A stretch of DNA of 64,000 bases from Patellaria atrata CBS 101060 (Eukaryota; Ascomycota; Dothideomycetes; Patellariales; Patellariaceae): contig MU006092.1 of NCBI GenBank assembly GCA_010093705.1, positions 1,012,500 to 1,076,499 on the forward strand. Direction: 5' to 3'. A program made the position numbers and the translations under genes. Under the pieces are notes generated by a model, which made no database searches, was not told where the DNA came from, and saw only the letters and a program-made list of their open reading frames with translations. Numbering within the stretch: position 1 is the stretch's first letter; the number at the start of each line of letters is the position of its first letter. Below, in pieces: positions 44,814 through 57,033 of this stretch.

Positions 44814-46256
44814 ATGAGCACACGATCGATCGGTAATCGGATCCAGACAACCAGACAAGCAAATGCAGCTCATAAAAAATGCGGGCCGGTCCTGAGCGAA
44901 AAAGAGAGACGCAAGCTCGACCGAGAGATAGAACTCCATGAACGTGCTGAGCAGATTAAAGCTCGTGAACAAAGGAAGAAGATAAACGCAAAGCGAAAGA
45001 TAGAGAGGGAGCAGAAGGAGAACAATGCACGACAACAACTAGGGATCGGGGTGGCCACCCAGTTGGCAGGGTTTAGCCATACACAAAAGAAGTTGAAGAC
45101 AGGTATGGAGGCATTTTTGCGCACGGGGAAGCTCTCTGCTAGGCGATATCGGTTTGAAGTTTCTAAAGTCCCGAAGGAGACTTTGAAAACTCTGGAGGAT
45201 GAGCCTGGGGATAGTCATGAGCTGGATGACGAGCTTCTGCGTGGACTTGATGAAGTTGTGCAGATATCACCAAAGGGGAAATCGAAGGATCCCTGGGACG
45301 ATAACTTACTAGACGATGAAACACTACTGCAATCACTAGTAGAGTCAGGGTCAGAAATAAATCTAAATCCGCAGTCGCGGAGTGATAATCATATATTGGC
45401 CGTCGGACCCAAGGACGATCGTTCACAGCATAGGGATCCTGACGAGGATCTAGGTGAAAATAAATTCTCGCAAACCTTTTCCCATTCGACTTCGAGAGTA
45501 GGTAAGATACACGCACTATGTGAGGCCAATATACCCATAACTAGAGAGGCTCATGGTGGCGATGAATCAGCCTTGAAGGCAAAAATGCTCTCTCCCTCGA
45601 TCATCGAGACGTTTGTGGAGCTTTGGGAGAGTGATTCTGAAATCGAGCGAGACCTCTCACAACATCAAGTTGGACATAGGGAGCTGTCGCCTAAGGCTCC
45701 CGAAGTATCGATAGATGCTCCCGTCAAAATCCTGAATGCTACCATACCTGATCCTGTTTTTATGGCAGCTGGGTTCTGCTGGGATGCTTTTCTGGAAAGC
45801 AATACGCAGATATCCCGCGATCTCAATGACAACTCTCCATGCTCCAAATCACCTAAAAAGCAACCAAAGGTCCCGTTGTTTATGGAGCCCACGTCTAATC
45901 GGCCAAGTAAGACTGAAAAAGCACCCAGGTGTGACAGCCGAAGCAGAAACTCTATCCCTTCCAAACGTTTGAATACTTCAAGGACAGACTTTGTTACGGC
46001 ATCGACCATGCATATGCCTCCTCCTCGACTCCTTCCAAAACAAACGTCCCTCCCCGGATCAGAGGCGAACAAGACTTTTAGCCTCACCAACCTGGGAATT
46101 TTCACACAGGATCTCCAAGACATTGTCAACGAAGACTTTCCCTTTACTCAAGGGAACGAAGCAAATAAAATTGACAATGACTTTCCCAGCATTTCCACGC
46201 AAGACATGGAGGAGCTTGCTAACGTCAATGTATCCTTCTCCAGCGAAAATGGATGA
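44814..46256 (+). CDS. Conserved-looking fungal protein of unknown function
   Basis: A single exon of 480 residues starting at ATG 44814. I do not recognise a family. Residues about 27-73 are a highly charged single helix or coiled coil (KERRKLDREIELHERAEQ and KAREQRKKINAKRKIEREQK), with basic clusters that could serve as a nuclear signal. A short conserved-looking block follows (LGIGVATQLAGFSHTQKKL then KTGMEAFL). The rest is disordered and rich in Ser, Asp, Glu and Pro, with many SP/TP sites. Near the C-terminus a short motif occurs twice: FTQDLQDIVNEDFPF and STQDMEELANVNVSF. These look like short linear binding motifs. It is probably nuclear; no function is claimed. Confidence 0.7.
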   Translation: MSTRSIGNRIQTTRQANAAHKKCGPVLSEKERRKLDREIELHERAEQIKAREQRKKINAKRKIEREQKENNARQQLGIGVATQLAGFSHTQKKLKTGMEAFLRTGKLSARRYRFEVSKVPKETLKTLEDEPGDSHELDDELLRGLDEVVQISPKGKSKDPWDDNLLDDETLLQSLVESGSEINLNPQSRSDNHILAVGPKDDRSQHRDPDEDLGENKFSQTFSHSTSRVGKIHALCEANIPITREAHGGDESALKAKMLSPSIIETFVELWESDSEIERDLSQHQVGHRELSPKAPEVSIDAPVKILNATIPDPVFMAAGFCWDAFLESNTQISRDLNDNSPCSKSPKKQPKVPLFMEPTSNRPSKTEKAPRCDSRSRNSIPSKRLNTSRTDFVTASTMHMPPPRLLPKQTSLPGSEANKTFSLTNLGIFTQDLQDIVNEDFPFTQGNEANKIDNDFPSISTQDMEELANVNVSFSSENG

Positions 46257-46878
46257 ATCTGTATTGGAAACGGACAGTGTTTAACCCATTAAAAAAAGGG
46301 GTTCGATTAGCTCTATGTCGAAGCTTCGCGGAGCATCCATCCCTTAGAGCGATGTCTCCACGACTATCGGCAAGCGAATTAGTATACCTGGAAGATGTGC
46401 ATAATTGATAATCTTCGTGGACTCGTCAGAATTGATTCGTATAACAATGGAAGTCCTGCTTGATCCGAGAAGGTTTTTGAAGCTCGTTAGACAGGGCATG
46501 GAAAGTTTCTGAGCAGATCATAGCAACGGCAGGAGTCAGGAGTAAATACGTGCTTATAGTCTAGATAGCATTGTTTTCCGTTACATGACTGTACTGTGCT
46601 AAAAGATAAATATACACTGCGAATTAATCATTATTGTGCAGTGTAATTCAGTTCTCAAGTAATGGAAAGAAGACATGTCTTGAAGGTGATGTTATAGGGT
46701 ACCTTCGGTACTTTTGGTACCGTACTTCTGTACGTTGCAGATGCTGTCTGTGCTGCCAAGATATTCTGCCGAATCGGCCCACAACACATTTCGAGAACTT
46801 CAACCTCAAGTAACGAACTCCTCATCCACAGCCTCAGACACTCTATCCCCAAAGTCATAACCATATTCCGACGTCAAC
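46257..46878. other. Promoter side of RPS21
   Basis: This 620-bp region lies upstream of the ribosomal protein gene. No distinct element was called. Confidence 0.45.
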
Positions 46879-47225
46879 ATGGAGAACGAACGCGGTGAAC
46901 TCGTCGATCTGTAAGTCGCATCAACTCAGCTCGTGGGAGGTTGTGAACTTCTGCTCAAACGAATTTCGAGTTTGCGGCTAACAACTAGTTTTACAGTTAT
47001 GTCCCTCGCAAATGCAGCGCGACCAACCGTATCATCAAGGCTAAGGACCATGCTTCAGTACAAATCTCAATCGGTAAGGTTGATGATAATGGACGCTATA
47101 TCGGAGAGAACCAGACCTATGCTCTATCTGGTTTCGTCAGGGCGATGGGCGAGTCGGACGACAGCTTGAATAGACTAGCACAGAGAGACGGTTTCCTGAA
47201 GAACGTCTGGAGTGCAAGCCGATAA
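46879..47225 (+). CDS. RPS21: 40S ribosomal protein S21
   Basis: Exons 46879-46910 and 46997-47225 give 86 residues. The first exon is only 32 nt and the 86-bp intron splits a leucine codon, with CTAAC as branch point. The protein is the small eukaryote-specific 40S subunit component eS21. [36 protein letters not shown]-type loop [37 protein letters not shown] and the final [12 protein letters not shown] match the family from end to end. Length is normal. A short first exon with an early intron is typical of fungal ribosomal protein genes. Confidence 0.95.
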
Positions 47226-50200
47226 ATGTGTCGGTATTCGGGCATGAGTACGTATATGGATTCCCTAGCATACGCTACACCGAATATTTAGGGGCTGATT
47301 GCAGAAGCAGGCATTTGACTATGGCGTACTATGACTTCACGGCTTCGATGGGAGGTGGAATAAGGGCTGTAGTGTCTACGATAGATGGAATTGGGTGCAA
47401 GATTCTATAAACTAGAAACAGTCCATGAGCAATATCTCATCATGTGCTCGCCCGTACCATTTCATAGTTAAGCTTGCACGTGATCTACCCGACCACGCCG
47501 ACGTGGAGCCGAAGCTCTTTAAATATTCATCCTCTTCCTCTTACTTATATCTAACCTTGAATATCAGCAAGTTTTTGTTCCTCCTAATAACGCTGCTTCG
47601 GCCGATCAAGGCTCGCCCATTCGCACTTCGGTGAACTCAATGATTGGGCGAGCAGAGTTAATACGGTCCGTAGAACAAGTTTGTCGTCCTAGAACCGCTT
47701 CCTGCGGGTGGCTGGAGCTAGAGCCGGAACCTCACTCTGTCAGGCGTGAGCGTTCCGGTAGACAGCGATCACCTTCAGAAGTCCCGAGCAGTTAAGTCTT
47801 TGCCGGGTTACAGATACGGGTGTCACATATCATTCTTCTTCGACTTTCGGATGTGCAATCCTCAGAATTGGATTTCGCACCGACGCCTTCTATTGTATTT
47901 GTCCCGTGTAGCTGCCTCGATGATTCCCTTTCCCTAAGAATGTTGTGGTAAGTAGAGATGTATGGGATTTGCAACTCCCCTTAGAAGTTCTTGCTATACG
48001 AGTGCGTCCACGTTTTGAATATAATAGTTAGCACAATTTTTCCTATACATGCGTTTAACTATCATGTGGATCAATACCGAAGACTTACCCATCGTGCGCG
48101 AAATAGACTCGATAAAATTGAAACCATGCGGCAGACCGGATCAATGAGGGCATATGAGACTCTAAATTACCTTAACTTACGGCAGACCAATTTCTCTTCT
48201 CACAAAGCCATAAATACACATAATATTACTAGAAGAAGGCTGTTGGATCATGGCGACTCCGAAATTAGTTTACTGAGCTTATAGATGGCATAAGGCTCTT
48301 GGAGATTACGTCTTCAAGCGCAGGAACTACATCCATCTCACTATACGTTTATCACTAATCAATCTTATCCTTATACGTACCACTCACTATAGGTATATAC
48401 AATAGTTTCTATACCTAATCTCACAAAACATTTCGAATCTTCCTTCGCCTCTGTGATCTCCGCAAGCATAGAATCTAATTGACTGCATCATTGAATCTCA
48501 TTTCTTCACTTAGAATAACGCAATCTCTTTGAATTCAAGTCATGTTATTTTGTTTTTCGCACGGAAAGGGTTCATCCGGGGATTCAGGTTTCCATTTTAG
48601 GACACGCCAGGGCAGATGTATCATATCGAGAACCGCAGTTCCTGAAAGTGTTAAAGCACCTTTTGCATTGCGCAAACAAGTCTGCATAAGTGTTCCATAT
48701 CATATTGCTTGATACATTAGAAACTAATCACCCCAGGTTTCTCCCTGAATAATGGAGAGCATGTCATACGGTAGTGAGACGGTTTCTCTCGAGGTCAGGG
48801 TTCTAAACATGTCGCAAAAGCTGGGTTATGCCAGCCCTATGGTGGGCTGATGTTCTCTGGGGCTTATTTCCAGCGCAGAACAGATGATGATATCATCAAA
48901 CGGTGGGTTTTGCGGTGAAGCTTAAGACGTTACATATGGCATTAGGTTCAAGGGGTAGTTAAGGTTGAGTATAGTGACTAAGCAACGTCGAGCACGAACC
49001 ACGACCGTACGAGAGATGTCGGGAAGATGTTGACGGCACTTCCAAGGATGATATGCACTTAACCTAGAAAAGAGTAGTGACGAAACCGAAAGTGCGCATG
49101 GCAGCAGCAAGCCCGCACGACAACAGGCACAATAAGGTAAAAGCTGTCACAAAAGGAGCCTATTAGGACTTCAATAATTCATCGCCAATCGACTTTTCCG
49201 TCGGTCGAGTTTATTGCTATGACCTTCTAGGGAAGATGGCGGGAACGGCGCGGGTTCTCCCTCCTCCGCTTTTAACCTTCCCCAGCAGTCACTCTCCCCC
49301 AGCCTCCAAAGTTTGCTTTTTACTCGAGTTAACGAGTTTCCAGGTTACAATTTACAATTTATCATTGTTACGTTCACCATAGGTTCCAATCTCTAAGAGG
49401 CGGGGTAGCATATCCAGCCGGAGGGAGTACAATTCTGGTTCACTAAGGTAATACTGTAGTTCTACCTTCCCGGTCTACACAGCCTGTACACGACTTTATA
49501 CAAAGCATGGGTTGCATTTCTTGTATATTGCGGCAGTCCCCTTGATGGCTTGGGCGACCCCACGAGAAAGAATGACGGGTACGATGCCCGTATGGGAGGT
49601 TTATGTACCAATGGAAGCGAGAAACGGGGCGAGACTAGATCAATAAGCTTCGAAGCGGGATCGGATTTTTATGTATTGCTTGCATGAGCTTAGGTTGAGG
49701 AGTTATGAGGAAACAACAGCATCTTCAACTCTTTACCACTTAACTACCTTACCTACTCCTCGGCCTAAGGTACCTAGAACTTGCCGTCGCCCAGCTCACA
49801 ATCCAGTTACAGCGCGTGACAGGTTAGTATCTCGACCTTGTCTAACCTTGCTGCATTTCCCCACCTATTAGGCCTGGTTATGGCGTTATATTCCCCCCGA
49901 CATAAGCTCCCGTCTGCTTCTATCTGTTGCTGCCACCCGACTGCCACACACTTACACTTACACCCACACCCACACACACACCCATCCACCCACACGAAAG
50001 AGGCTGGAAGGGACACGGTTCGACAAGCTTCTCGGGGATGTATGAGAAAGAGAAAGCAGACATTTGACACTTTATGAAAGAGGAGGCTAGGAGGGATTGT
50101 CCATCGTTGCTAGGCATTCTTTTCTGGGGACCAGTTAAGGTAAGTGGACCTGGAAGTAGTACCTGAAGGTGAGTGAATGATTCGAAGTGGCGCTAATTCC

Positions 50201-50899
50201 CAGCTACCCCGCTTCTTTAGAAAACCTTACCTTACTTACTTTACTGGTAGTCCAGGTACTTGTACAATACTTGTACAAGATCCATCATATCCTTCATACC
50301 AAGTTTACACCACGACTTAGGTACTGATACTCATCTTCGACGATCATTCTTGCGTCTTCCAAGGCGTAGACAAGCTTGCAAACTGTGTACTGGTCCTCCC
50401 CCCCCCCCCCGGGCTTGCTCTACTATGGATCTTTCCAGCCTCCCACCTTTTTTGATGTAAGAGCCCGTTCTCGTTACCCTTGCAGACTTGTGATCTCCAT
50501 ATGCACCAGTTCGTCCATCTACCTACTTCAATATCATGACCATGAACCCAAGTTGAAACCTTTGATCATTTCGACCATCTGGTCCTCTCGAATAGAAGGA
50601 ACGCGCAGAAAGTGAATTTCAGTGCTGTCCAAAAGGCATGAGAGCTATTTGACATTCACCTCTCAGTCATACCGCCCAGCGCGTGCCCAAGGACGCCAGA
50701 GTTACGACCCCTCAGTACCAGGCGATACAATGTCGTAAGGTGTCCAGATCCCTATACTTTTGTCACCAGTACCTCTGCACTTATTTTAGTGAATATTCTT
50801 CCCAAGTTTTTGATTTTGAGCCTCCTGCACTCATGTGATGCTGACGTAGTAACTTACCGGTATAGAACCTCACCAACTACGAAGCGCAACCTTAAACCG
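47226..50899. other. 3.7-kb gene-free stretch
   Basis: No gene is supported. A CA-rich stretch at about 49950-49995 and a C homopolymer at about 50397-50411 are present. The last 1.2 kb is pyrimidine-rich, with repeated ACCTACCT-like and GTACTTGTAC-like words, and may be a long promoter/leader of the first Myb/SANT gene. I see no tRNA or 5S rRNA. Confidence 0.5.
50397..50411. repeat. Poly-C tract
   Basis: A run of about 14 C residues interrupted only at its ends. Confidence 0.8.
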
Positions 50900-51998
50900 A
50901 TGCCGATGACAGCATCCCCTTCTCAACTCAATATTTCTGCTGCGGATCCTACCACTCTTCATGGTATGAATCACCAAATGGATCCGTTCGGCTCCTATCA
51001 TCCGGCACAAGCACCTCCGCCCATACCAGCAGCAAGCCAGGCATCGACGAACCCGAGGAAACGGCGAGCTTCCGAACAGCATCTGATGCAGAACCCGACC
51101 ATGGCCGGGTCTGCATCAGCCGCAACCGGTTATGCTGATCCGGGAGGCCTTGTCTCAGGAGGCGCGCCTGCGGATATCGAAACACCGACGCAACCGGTAG
51201 CGAAAAAGGGTCGCACAAACACGCCGTGGACACCTGCTGAGGAGCAAAGATTGAAGCAGATGAGAGATGCTGGAAACAGCTGGAGTGAAATAGCAAAAGT
51301 AAGAAACTTTAGAAGATTATCTGGTCCCATGATTGTATGCTCGGAATCGCCTGTCGTTGCTCCAACCTCTCAAGGGTGACGACTGCTAGGGCTGAAACCT
51401 ACCTACCCATCAGACCCGATTCGATCAGACCGGTTTGATCCTTCCGTCGTTTCCTTCAACCGAAGTTGATCGACATGTGTCGACCGACTCAAAATGGTCG
51501 ACGTCAAATGAAACAAAGCAAATCCCTAGAGAAAGAGAGTGGATGCGCTGACTGTATTTTGTGAAACTAGACATTTCCAACAAGAACGGAAGGGAGTGTT
51601 AAGAAACATTGGTATAAGGTACTTCGTTCCTAAAGCTACCCGAATGAAATGAACAAATACTCACAGCGGATATTATTAGGATATGCATTATGCTGAGTTT
51701 GCCGAAGATGAGGTTTGTTTGATGCCCAATTCTGGTCCCCGGATACGAATAATGCCCATATCTGACTTGAGGACCAGAGCGCTGCACTCCTCGCAGCCAT
51801 CAAAGAGTATGAAGCGAGCAAGTGGAAAGTTATAGGCGCCAAAGTTGGCAAACCCGCAAAGGTACTTAGAACATTCCGTTACCAACCGACATGTCGTATA
51901 TTTCCCGTGATCCTTACCATTGCGCAATTGCTAACTTGACGTGTTTGCCACAGGCATGCGAACAGTACGCGAAGGAGCATTTCGGCGGGAAAATTTGA
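50900..51998 (+). CDS. Myb/SANT-like DNA-binding protein (first of two)
   Basis: Five exons (50900-51298, 51571-51618, 51680-51712, 51772-51861, 51954-51998) give about 204 residues. The first 100 residues are Pro, Ala, Ser rich, with a basic cluster (NPRKRRAS, residues 51-58) fit for nuclear import. Residues 106-149 form a Myb/SANT repeat (TPWTPAEEQRLKQMRDAGNS then WSEIAKTFPTRTEGSVKKHW) with the spaced tryptophans. Residues 155-204 form a second helix-rich repeat (SAALLAAIKEYEASKWKVIG then AKVGKPAKACEQYAKEHFGG). The first intron is 272 bp, the others about 60-92 bp. The open frame continues upstream to about 50789 without a good start, so an earlier exon is possible. Its target genes are unknown. 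Confidence 0.75.
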
Positions 51999-54900
51999 TC
52001 TTTATCATCACGGTCTGCATCTTCCCGGTTTAGCGATCTTGTTCAATGATACCAGCTCTCTTTCACGATGGAGCATTGCATGTGCACGTCTTGTCCGCAG
52101 CTGTCCAATGTTCTGGATGGATAACGAGTCTACTTTCTATTTGGCAAGGTCAACCGGCATGGCTCAAGGGTTCAGGTGGGCGCATGATGGTCAGTTACTC
52201 AACCACTTCGGCGACTCATCTTCTTTCTTATCTCTTGCCTTTCATTCGTCTGTTTACCAAGCAATGATTCTTCGGATAGCTGGACAGGGTAAAATGGTGT
52301 CATTTTGGTCTTTGAAAGGTCTGGAGGCGAAAACATTGGATCAATTTCCAAGCTCGCTACGAAGGAGACCTTGGAGCGTGGGCAATAATTGAGATGTAAT
52401 AATCGGGTCAGGAGGGGAGGCTTCCGTATCCCCAATCCTGTCCCTTCTTCTACTTTTCTTGTGTCTTCTGCTTACCGTCGTTGATGACTGAATACCTTCG
52501 TCGAAGTCGATGGCCGTTCATTTACTCTTTTTGCCCCACAGTCACTCCCGTCCTACAGTACGCATCGCTCCCGCAGGTGGCACATATGCGGGCTGCCTGG
52601 CGAGATCGCCTCATCTGCACTGATCACCCAACATCCGCGCGCTCAGATTCAAACTCTGTGGGCTCGTGCTACGGTCCATCTGGTCCCTGAGTCCTCGGAT
52701 GGTAGACCGAACCAGCATGTTGGGCGACGACCAGGTGCAGGAAACGATTTGAAGATCATTGTTTCGGCCAACCCGTTTCGCAAAGGAGAATGCCGTCGAG
52801 AAGGTCCATCACTCCATCCTTCAAGGTTGGCAGCGTTGTATCTGGGGCTGGAGCGGCAAAGTGCGGAAGCCCGTTGGAGGGGCGATACGTATATGCCCTG
52901 GTGACGATAGATGGGGCCCTCCACTGATCCAACGTGCTCCCAGGTGAGAGCTTGTCGGTACCTTGTTGTTCCTATGCTGTTGGGGGGCTTAATAGGCTAA
53001 ATTAAGGCCGTAAAGGGCCCAACTTGAGCGCTGTGACCTACTGGCCTTTCATATCGAAAACCGTATCAGGTAAAATTTCAGATGAGGAAAAGGATAATAC
53101 TGACCAGTCAACGGTGCGCAAAGGTCGCGAAAAGAAAAAGTGGCTAGGACAGATGACTGGGTTCATTCGGATTATTTTTTAATTGTTGTCTCGCTTTTAC
53201 TCGAGAATCTGCCTCTTTTCCCTGTTCTTGATGCTGGTAATAATCATGCTCGCCGGTCATCAAAGAATTATAGAATATGTCAGCCATGATCATGGGTAGC
53301 CGATGCGGTAGCGTTTGGACTGGATGCAAAAACAAATGGAATTGATACAAACACCAGCCTCCACAACCTCCACACCAATTATTATTGACAGCAAAAAATC
53401 GACAAACAAACCTGCCACGCCTGCCTAGCTCACGCAAAAGCTCTGCGGGCTTGTCTTGGCCCAACGGACGACCAGCGCCATGGTGTTCTCCTCAAAACGC
53501 CTGGCACAACGGTTCGTTCGGCGCGCCTGGAGAAGCGGTTCGCCGAAGAGATCAGAAGATGGGAAATTTGGTGCATTCATGCCATGAGCCATGAGGGAAC
53601 CGCTCATTTTTTTTTTTGGCGCGTACATTGACGATAATGTAACACACTTGATGGATGTTGAGGAAAGCACAAGATCCGGTCCGATGCTTTCCAATCGTCA
53701 TTTCCTTGTGCGCTGTGTACTCGTACAGTACGACAGGAGAGTACCAGCTGAGGCGCTGAGGCTCCTATTCTTCCTTCTTCCTGCTGGTACCAGTCCTCAT
53801 GCACAACATAAGATTAAGGCCTTAAGATGAACAGCGCTTGATGAAGTGATATCAGAGAGAGATGAGAGAAAGGTAGCATATCAATTTCCCATGAGACGTC
53901 CAGAAGTACAGTAAAAATAAACCGTGCGCGCCGGTTGTTGGTTACGCCGATACAGTAAGATACTCGTGAGTACATACTGGTACTGTACGTACATTTGGAT
54001 GCGTAACTGCTGGTTATGGCCCTGCCCTGATGGGAAGGAAAGCCCTGATGGGAAGAGGAAGGCATGCACAGCGGCCACTGCGGCTAGCTACGATCGGTAC
54101 TAGAGTCGACTAGAATTTAGACGACACCTCAAGACCCAAAAACGCATTTCCAACCTAGCCAAACCTCAACCGATCCCCCAACTTCATTATTCATTATTAT
54201 TATCCTCCAAGACCAGATCGTTTCTTGTCTATCACCCAACCGGACCGTTTAGTTTTCAATTAGCAATTAATTCGGAGCTATAAGTGAAGCCATTCAGATC
54301 TATCAAGGAGCTGGTTACTGTAGCTGATGCTCGATTATTGCGACCTCGTGGAGGGCACGCTGCGATCTTCAGCAAGCTTTCGTTTCCGGGCACCCGCTAG
54401 GAAGTGTAAGCGCATATAGGCAAGGCCCTTTGTTATACCTCCTACCTCCTGAAACGGCATCCGCATGAGGTAGAACTCTTGACGCCAGCCAGCATGATTT
54501 GCGTCAGAGAGGGAATACAGATGTTCAAGATCAACATAACGGCTAAGTGCATATTCCTAGTATTATTAGTGGTTCCTTGTTATTCCTCTTGTCTGCAATA
54601 CCAAAGTTTGCCAGCTGTTTGTTCCCCAACGGCTACAGTACCATACTTGTTCTACACAGGAGATATGACATGCTGCTTCTTCCCCGGTAGTAGACTGTGC
54701 ACAACCCCCCCAATCCCCCATCATTCCCATCCCCCATAGTCCCCGCTACAGGGAGCGGAGCGGCTTCTGCTCCTCGCTGTGTCTTCCCTGAGTTTCCCTG
54801 TGCTCGCTCGCCAGTCCAGCCTGTCGTTTTCATGGTGATGTGCACGCGCGGAAGTCGAACATCGTTCCCCCCTCCATACCGGGTTGCCCTCCAAAATGCT

Positions 54901-55751
54901 CACGCAGGCTTGCTAATCTTAGCCACAGCGTAATCTGTATCTGGCATAAAGGGACTTACCTTCATGTGCCGGAAACATCAATTGCCACAACATCGAATGG
55001 CAAAGCATTCATTCATTCAAGCATCAAGCATGCAAACTCCTGCAACGGCTTGGTAGATCTTCTGCGGACCTTCTAGAAATAAGGCTACCGCTGGGCGCAG
55101 AGGTCAGATCCCATATGGTTCCAGCGCTTTTCTTCAGGAAAGGCCTTCAATTTGCCCCGGTAGCCACTCAAAAGTCGAGGCCTGGCGCATTGCAACATGC
55201 TAGATAATTACGATGACTCTCAACGATCTAGTGCTGGGGGCTGGTGATCCCGGCAAATGATCACCGCATTATGCTTGCAGCAGAATGGCTATGAAGCTTG
55301 CCCATCTCAGGTAATTGACTACTGTTCAGGAACATTGACCGTCTCGTGGAAGAGCCATTGCTCTTGTGCTTGGACTTGTACCCGTGTGGCAATTGCACGG
55401 GACCGCTGGCTTTGATGTGGATAGAAAACCTCCGGTCTACTCAATGCTCTTGATCCTGCGCGACTTTGCAAAGTTATAATGCACAGCGCACCCGACCCGT
55501 AGTGAAAAGGTCTCGTTGCCTCAAGGGCTATATCATAAAATCCTAAGGCTTAACACGGAACCATAAGATTCCTACTGTTCATGGCGCGTCGCCCCAGTCT
55601 GCTTCAGCTGCAACATTTGTCAATATAGCAAAACACAAAACCCCAGACACGTGCGATACACACTTCTCGAGTCGGTACCAAACCTCAAACGGGTTTACTT
55701 CTGGCTCAGGTCTCACCGCGGCGGCCTGCCAGAGCAACCTAGCTCTGGTAG
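51999..55751. other. 3.7-kb gene-free stretch between two Myb/SANT genes
   Basis: No gene is supported. TACTGTAC/GTACAGTA-type palindromic words recur (about 52554, 53725, 53900, 53955-53990). Part of this is probably a long promoter and leader of the downstream gene. Confidence 0.5.
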
Positions 55752-57033
55752 TCCTCATGCATATTCGCAACGCTGGCGAGATCCCACCCACATCGAGAAT
55801 CTTACCTCGACGACTACGGCGCCGTGCAAGAACATGCGGGAGAGGAGCAAAGTCAAACGTCAAACGTCGACAGTCAAAATTTATTTTCATACGGGATACC
55901 GGCCCCAAACCCCTTCGTGCATCCGTCACAGCATTACCCACCTGTTCTCCCGCATGGTCACCATGGTCTCCAAGTCAACACAAGTATGGAGGTCCACCCG
56001 GGCTTACAAGCACACCATCTATTCTCACATCACCATCCGCCGCCAATGCCCAGGCAACCGCAATCACCATCATCCTACGGCCCCGGTCCGGCCCATCATA
56101 TCGAGTACACCCCACTACCCCCGCAGCAACCCAGTCGCAAGCGGCCACGGCACAGCGAGGAATCTCTACTCAACCTGGAGTCCCAAGGTCTAATAACAGA
56201 TGTCCCCCAGGCCGGCGAAGGGGTTCATGGAGAACATACTCCCCACAGCGCTCACCCTCAGCCTCCGCAAAGTCAGTTTCAATACCAAACCGGCCCTCTA
56301 CCCCCTCAACAGCAGCCACAACCGCCGCCACCTCCTCAACAGCAACCCCGCCAGTTCCACGATCATCATCTACCGCATCAGCCCTCCGCTCCCAAGATGG
56401 CGCGTCCCGAGTCTGGTCAAGAGCAGAGTCATGGTGGAGGCGCTCCCAGCGCGGTGGGGTTGCCAGGGATGCCTGCGCCTGCACCAAAACCACGAGGCCC
56501 AAAGTTGAAATTCACGCCGGAAGACGACCAGCTATTGGTGGACTTGAAGGAGAAGAAGAACCTTACCTGGAAGCAGATCGCCGAGTTCTTCCCAGGGAGG
56601 AGTTCTGGGACGTTACAAGTGAGGTATTGCACGAAGCTTAAGGCGAAGACTACAAATTGGACAGACGAGATGGTACGTCATTGGTTCCTGAGCTCAGGAA
56701 ACCCCAGAAAATTTCCCAATCCGTAGCTCCCCCAGCACGCCTGAGACGCATCGCGTTTGGCGAGAAATTTCTCAAACGAGCATTAGTGAGTTCGGGTGGC
56801 TGACAGATGGAACCGGGTTCAAGCAGGTCGAGAAACTACGCCATGCCATGCACGACTACGAACAGGATAAATGGCGCATCATCGCGGCGAAAGTAGGAAG
56901 CGGATTTTCCCCCGTCGCCTGCAGGGACAAAGCATCAGAATTAGAAGCCGAAGCAGAGGTCGAGGCGGAGGGCTACACGACAGCAGACATCGCGGGATCC
57001 TCGACCGATCCATACGGAACGTCCCAACAATGA
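55752..57033 (+). CDS. Myb/SANT-like DNA-binding protein (second of two); 5' end unresolved
   Basis: The last two exons are about 55752-56672 and 56827-57033. The frame is open from 55752 but has no ATG until 55986, while the codons before that already look like protein (SYLDDYGAVQEHAGEEQSQ), so a further upstream exon is likely. The N-terminal 200 residues are rich in His, Pro, Gln and Ser with a QPPPPPQQQP run. One Myb/SANT repeat follows (LKFTPEDDQLLVDLKEKKNL then TWKQIAEFFPGRSSGTLQVR), then a second (EKLRHAMHDYEQDKWRIIAA then KVGSGFSPVACRDKASELEA). The two-repeat plan matches the gene at 50.9-52.0 kb, but sequence identity is modest. The 154-bp intron is long. A nuclear transcription regulator is the likely role. 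Confidence 0.7.

Noticed and set aside
45163-46129. Minus-strand frames of 117 and 154 codons
   Set aside because: Antisense to the 480-residue single-exon gene with no family signal.
55651-56641. Plus-strand frames of 180 and 294 codons
   Set aside because: Overlapping frames of the second Myb/SANT gene; only the third frame carries the SANT repeats. Part of the 55651 frame could still supply an upstream exon.
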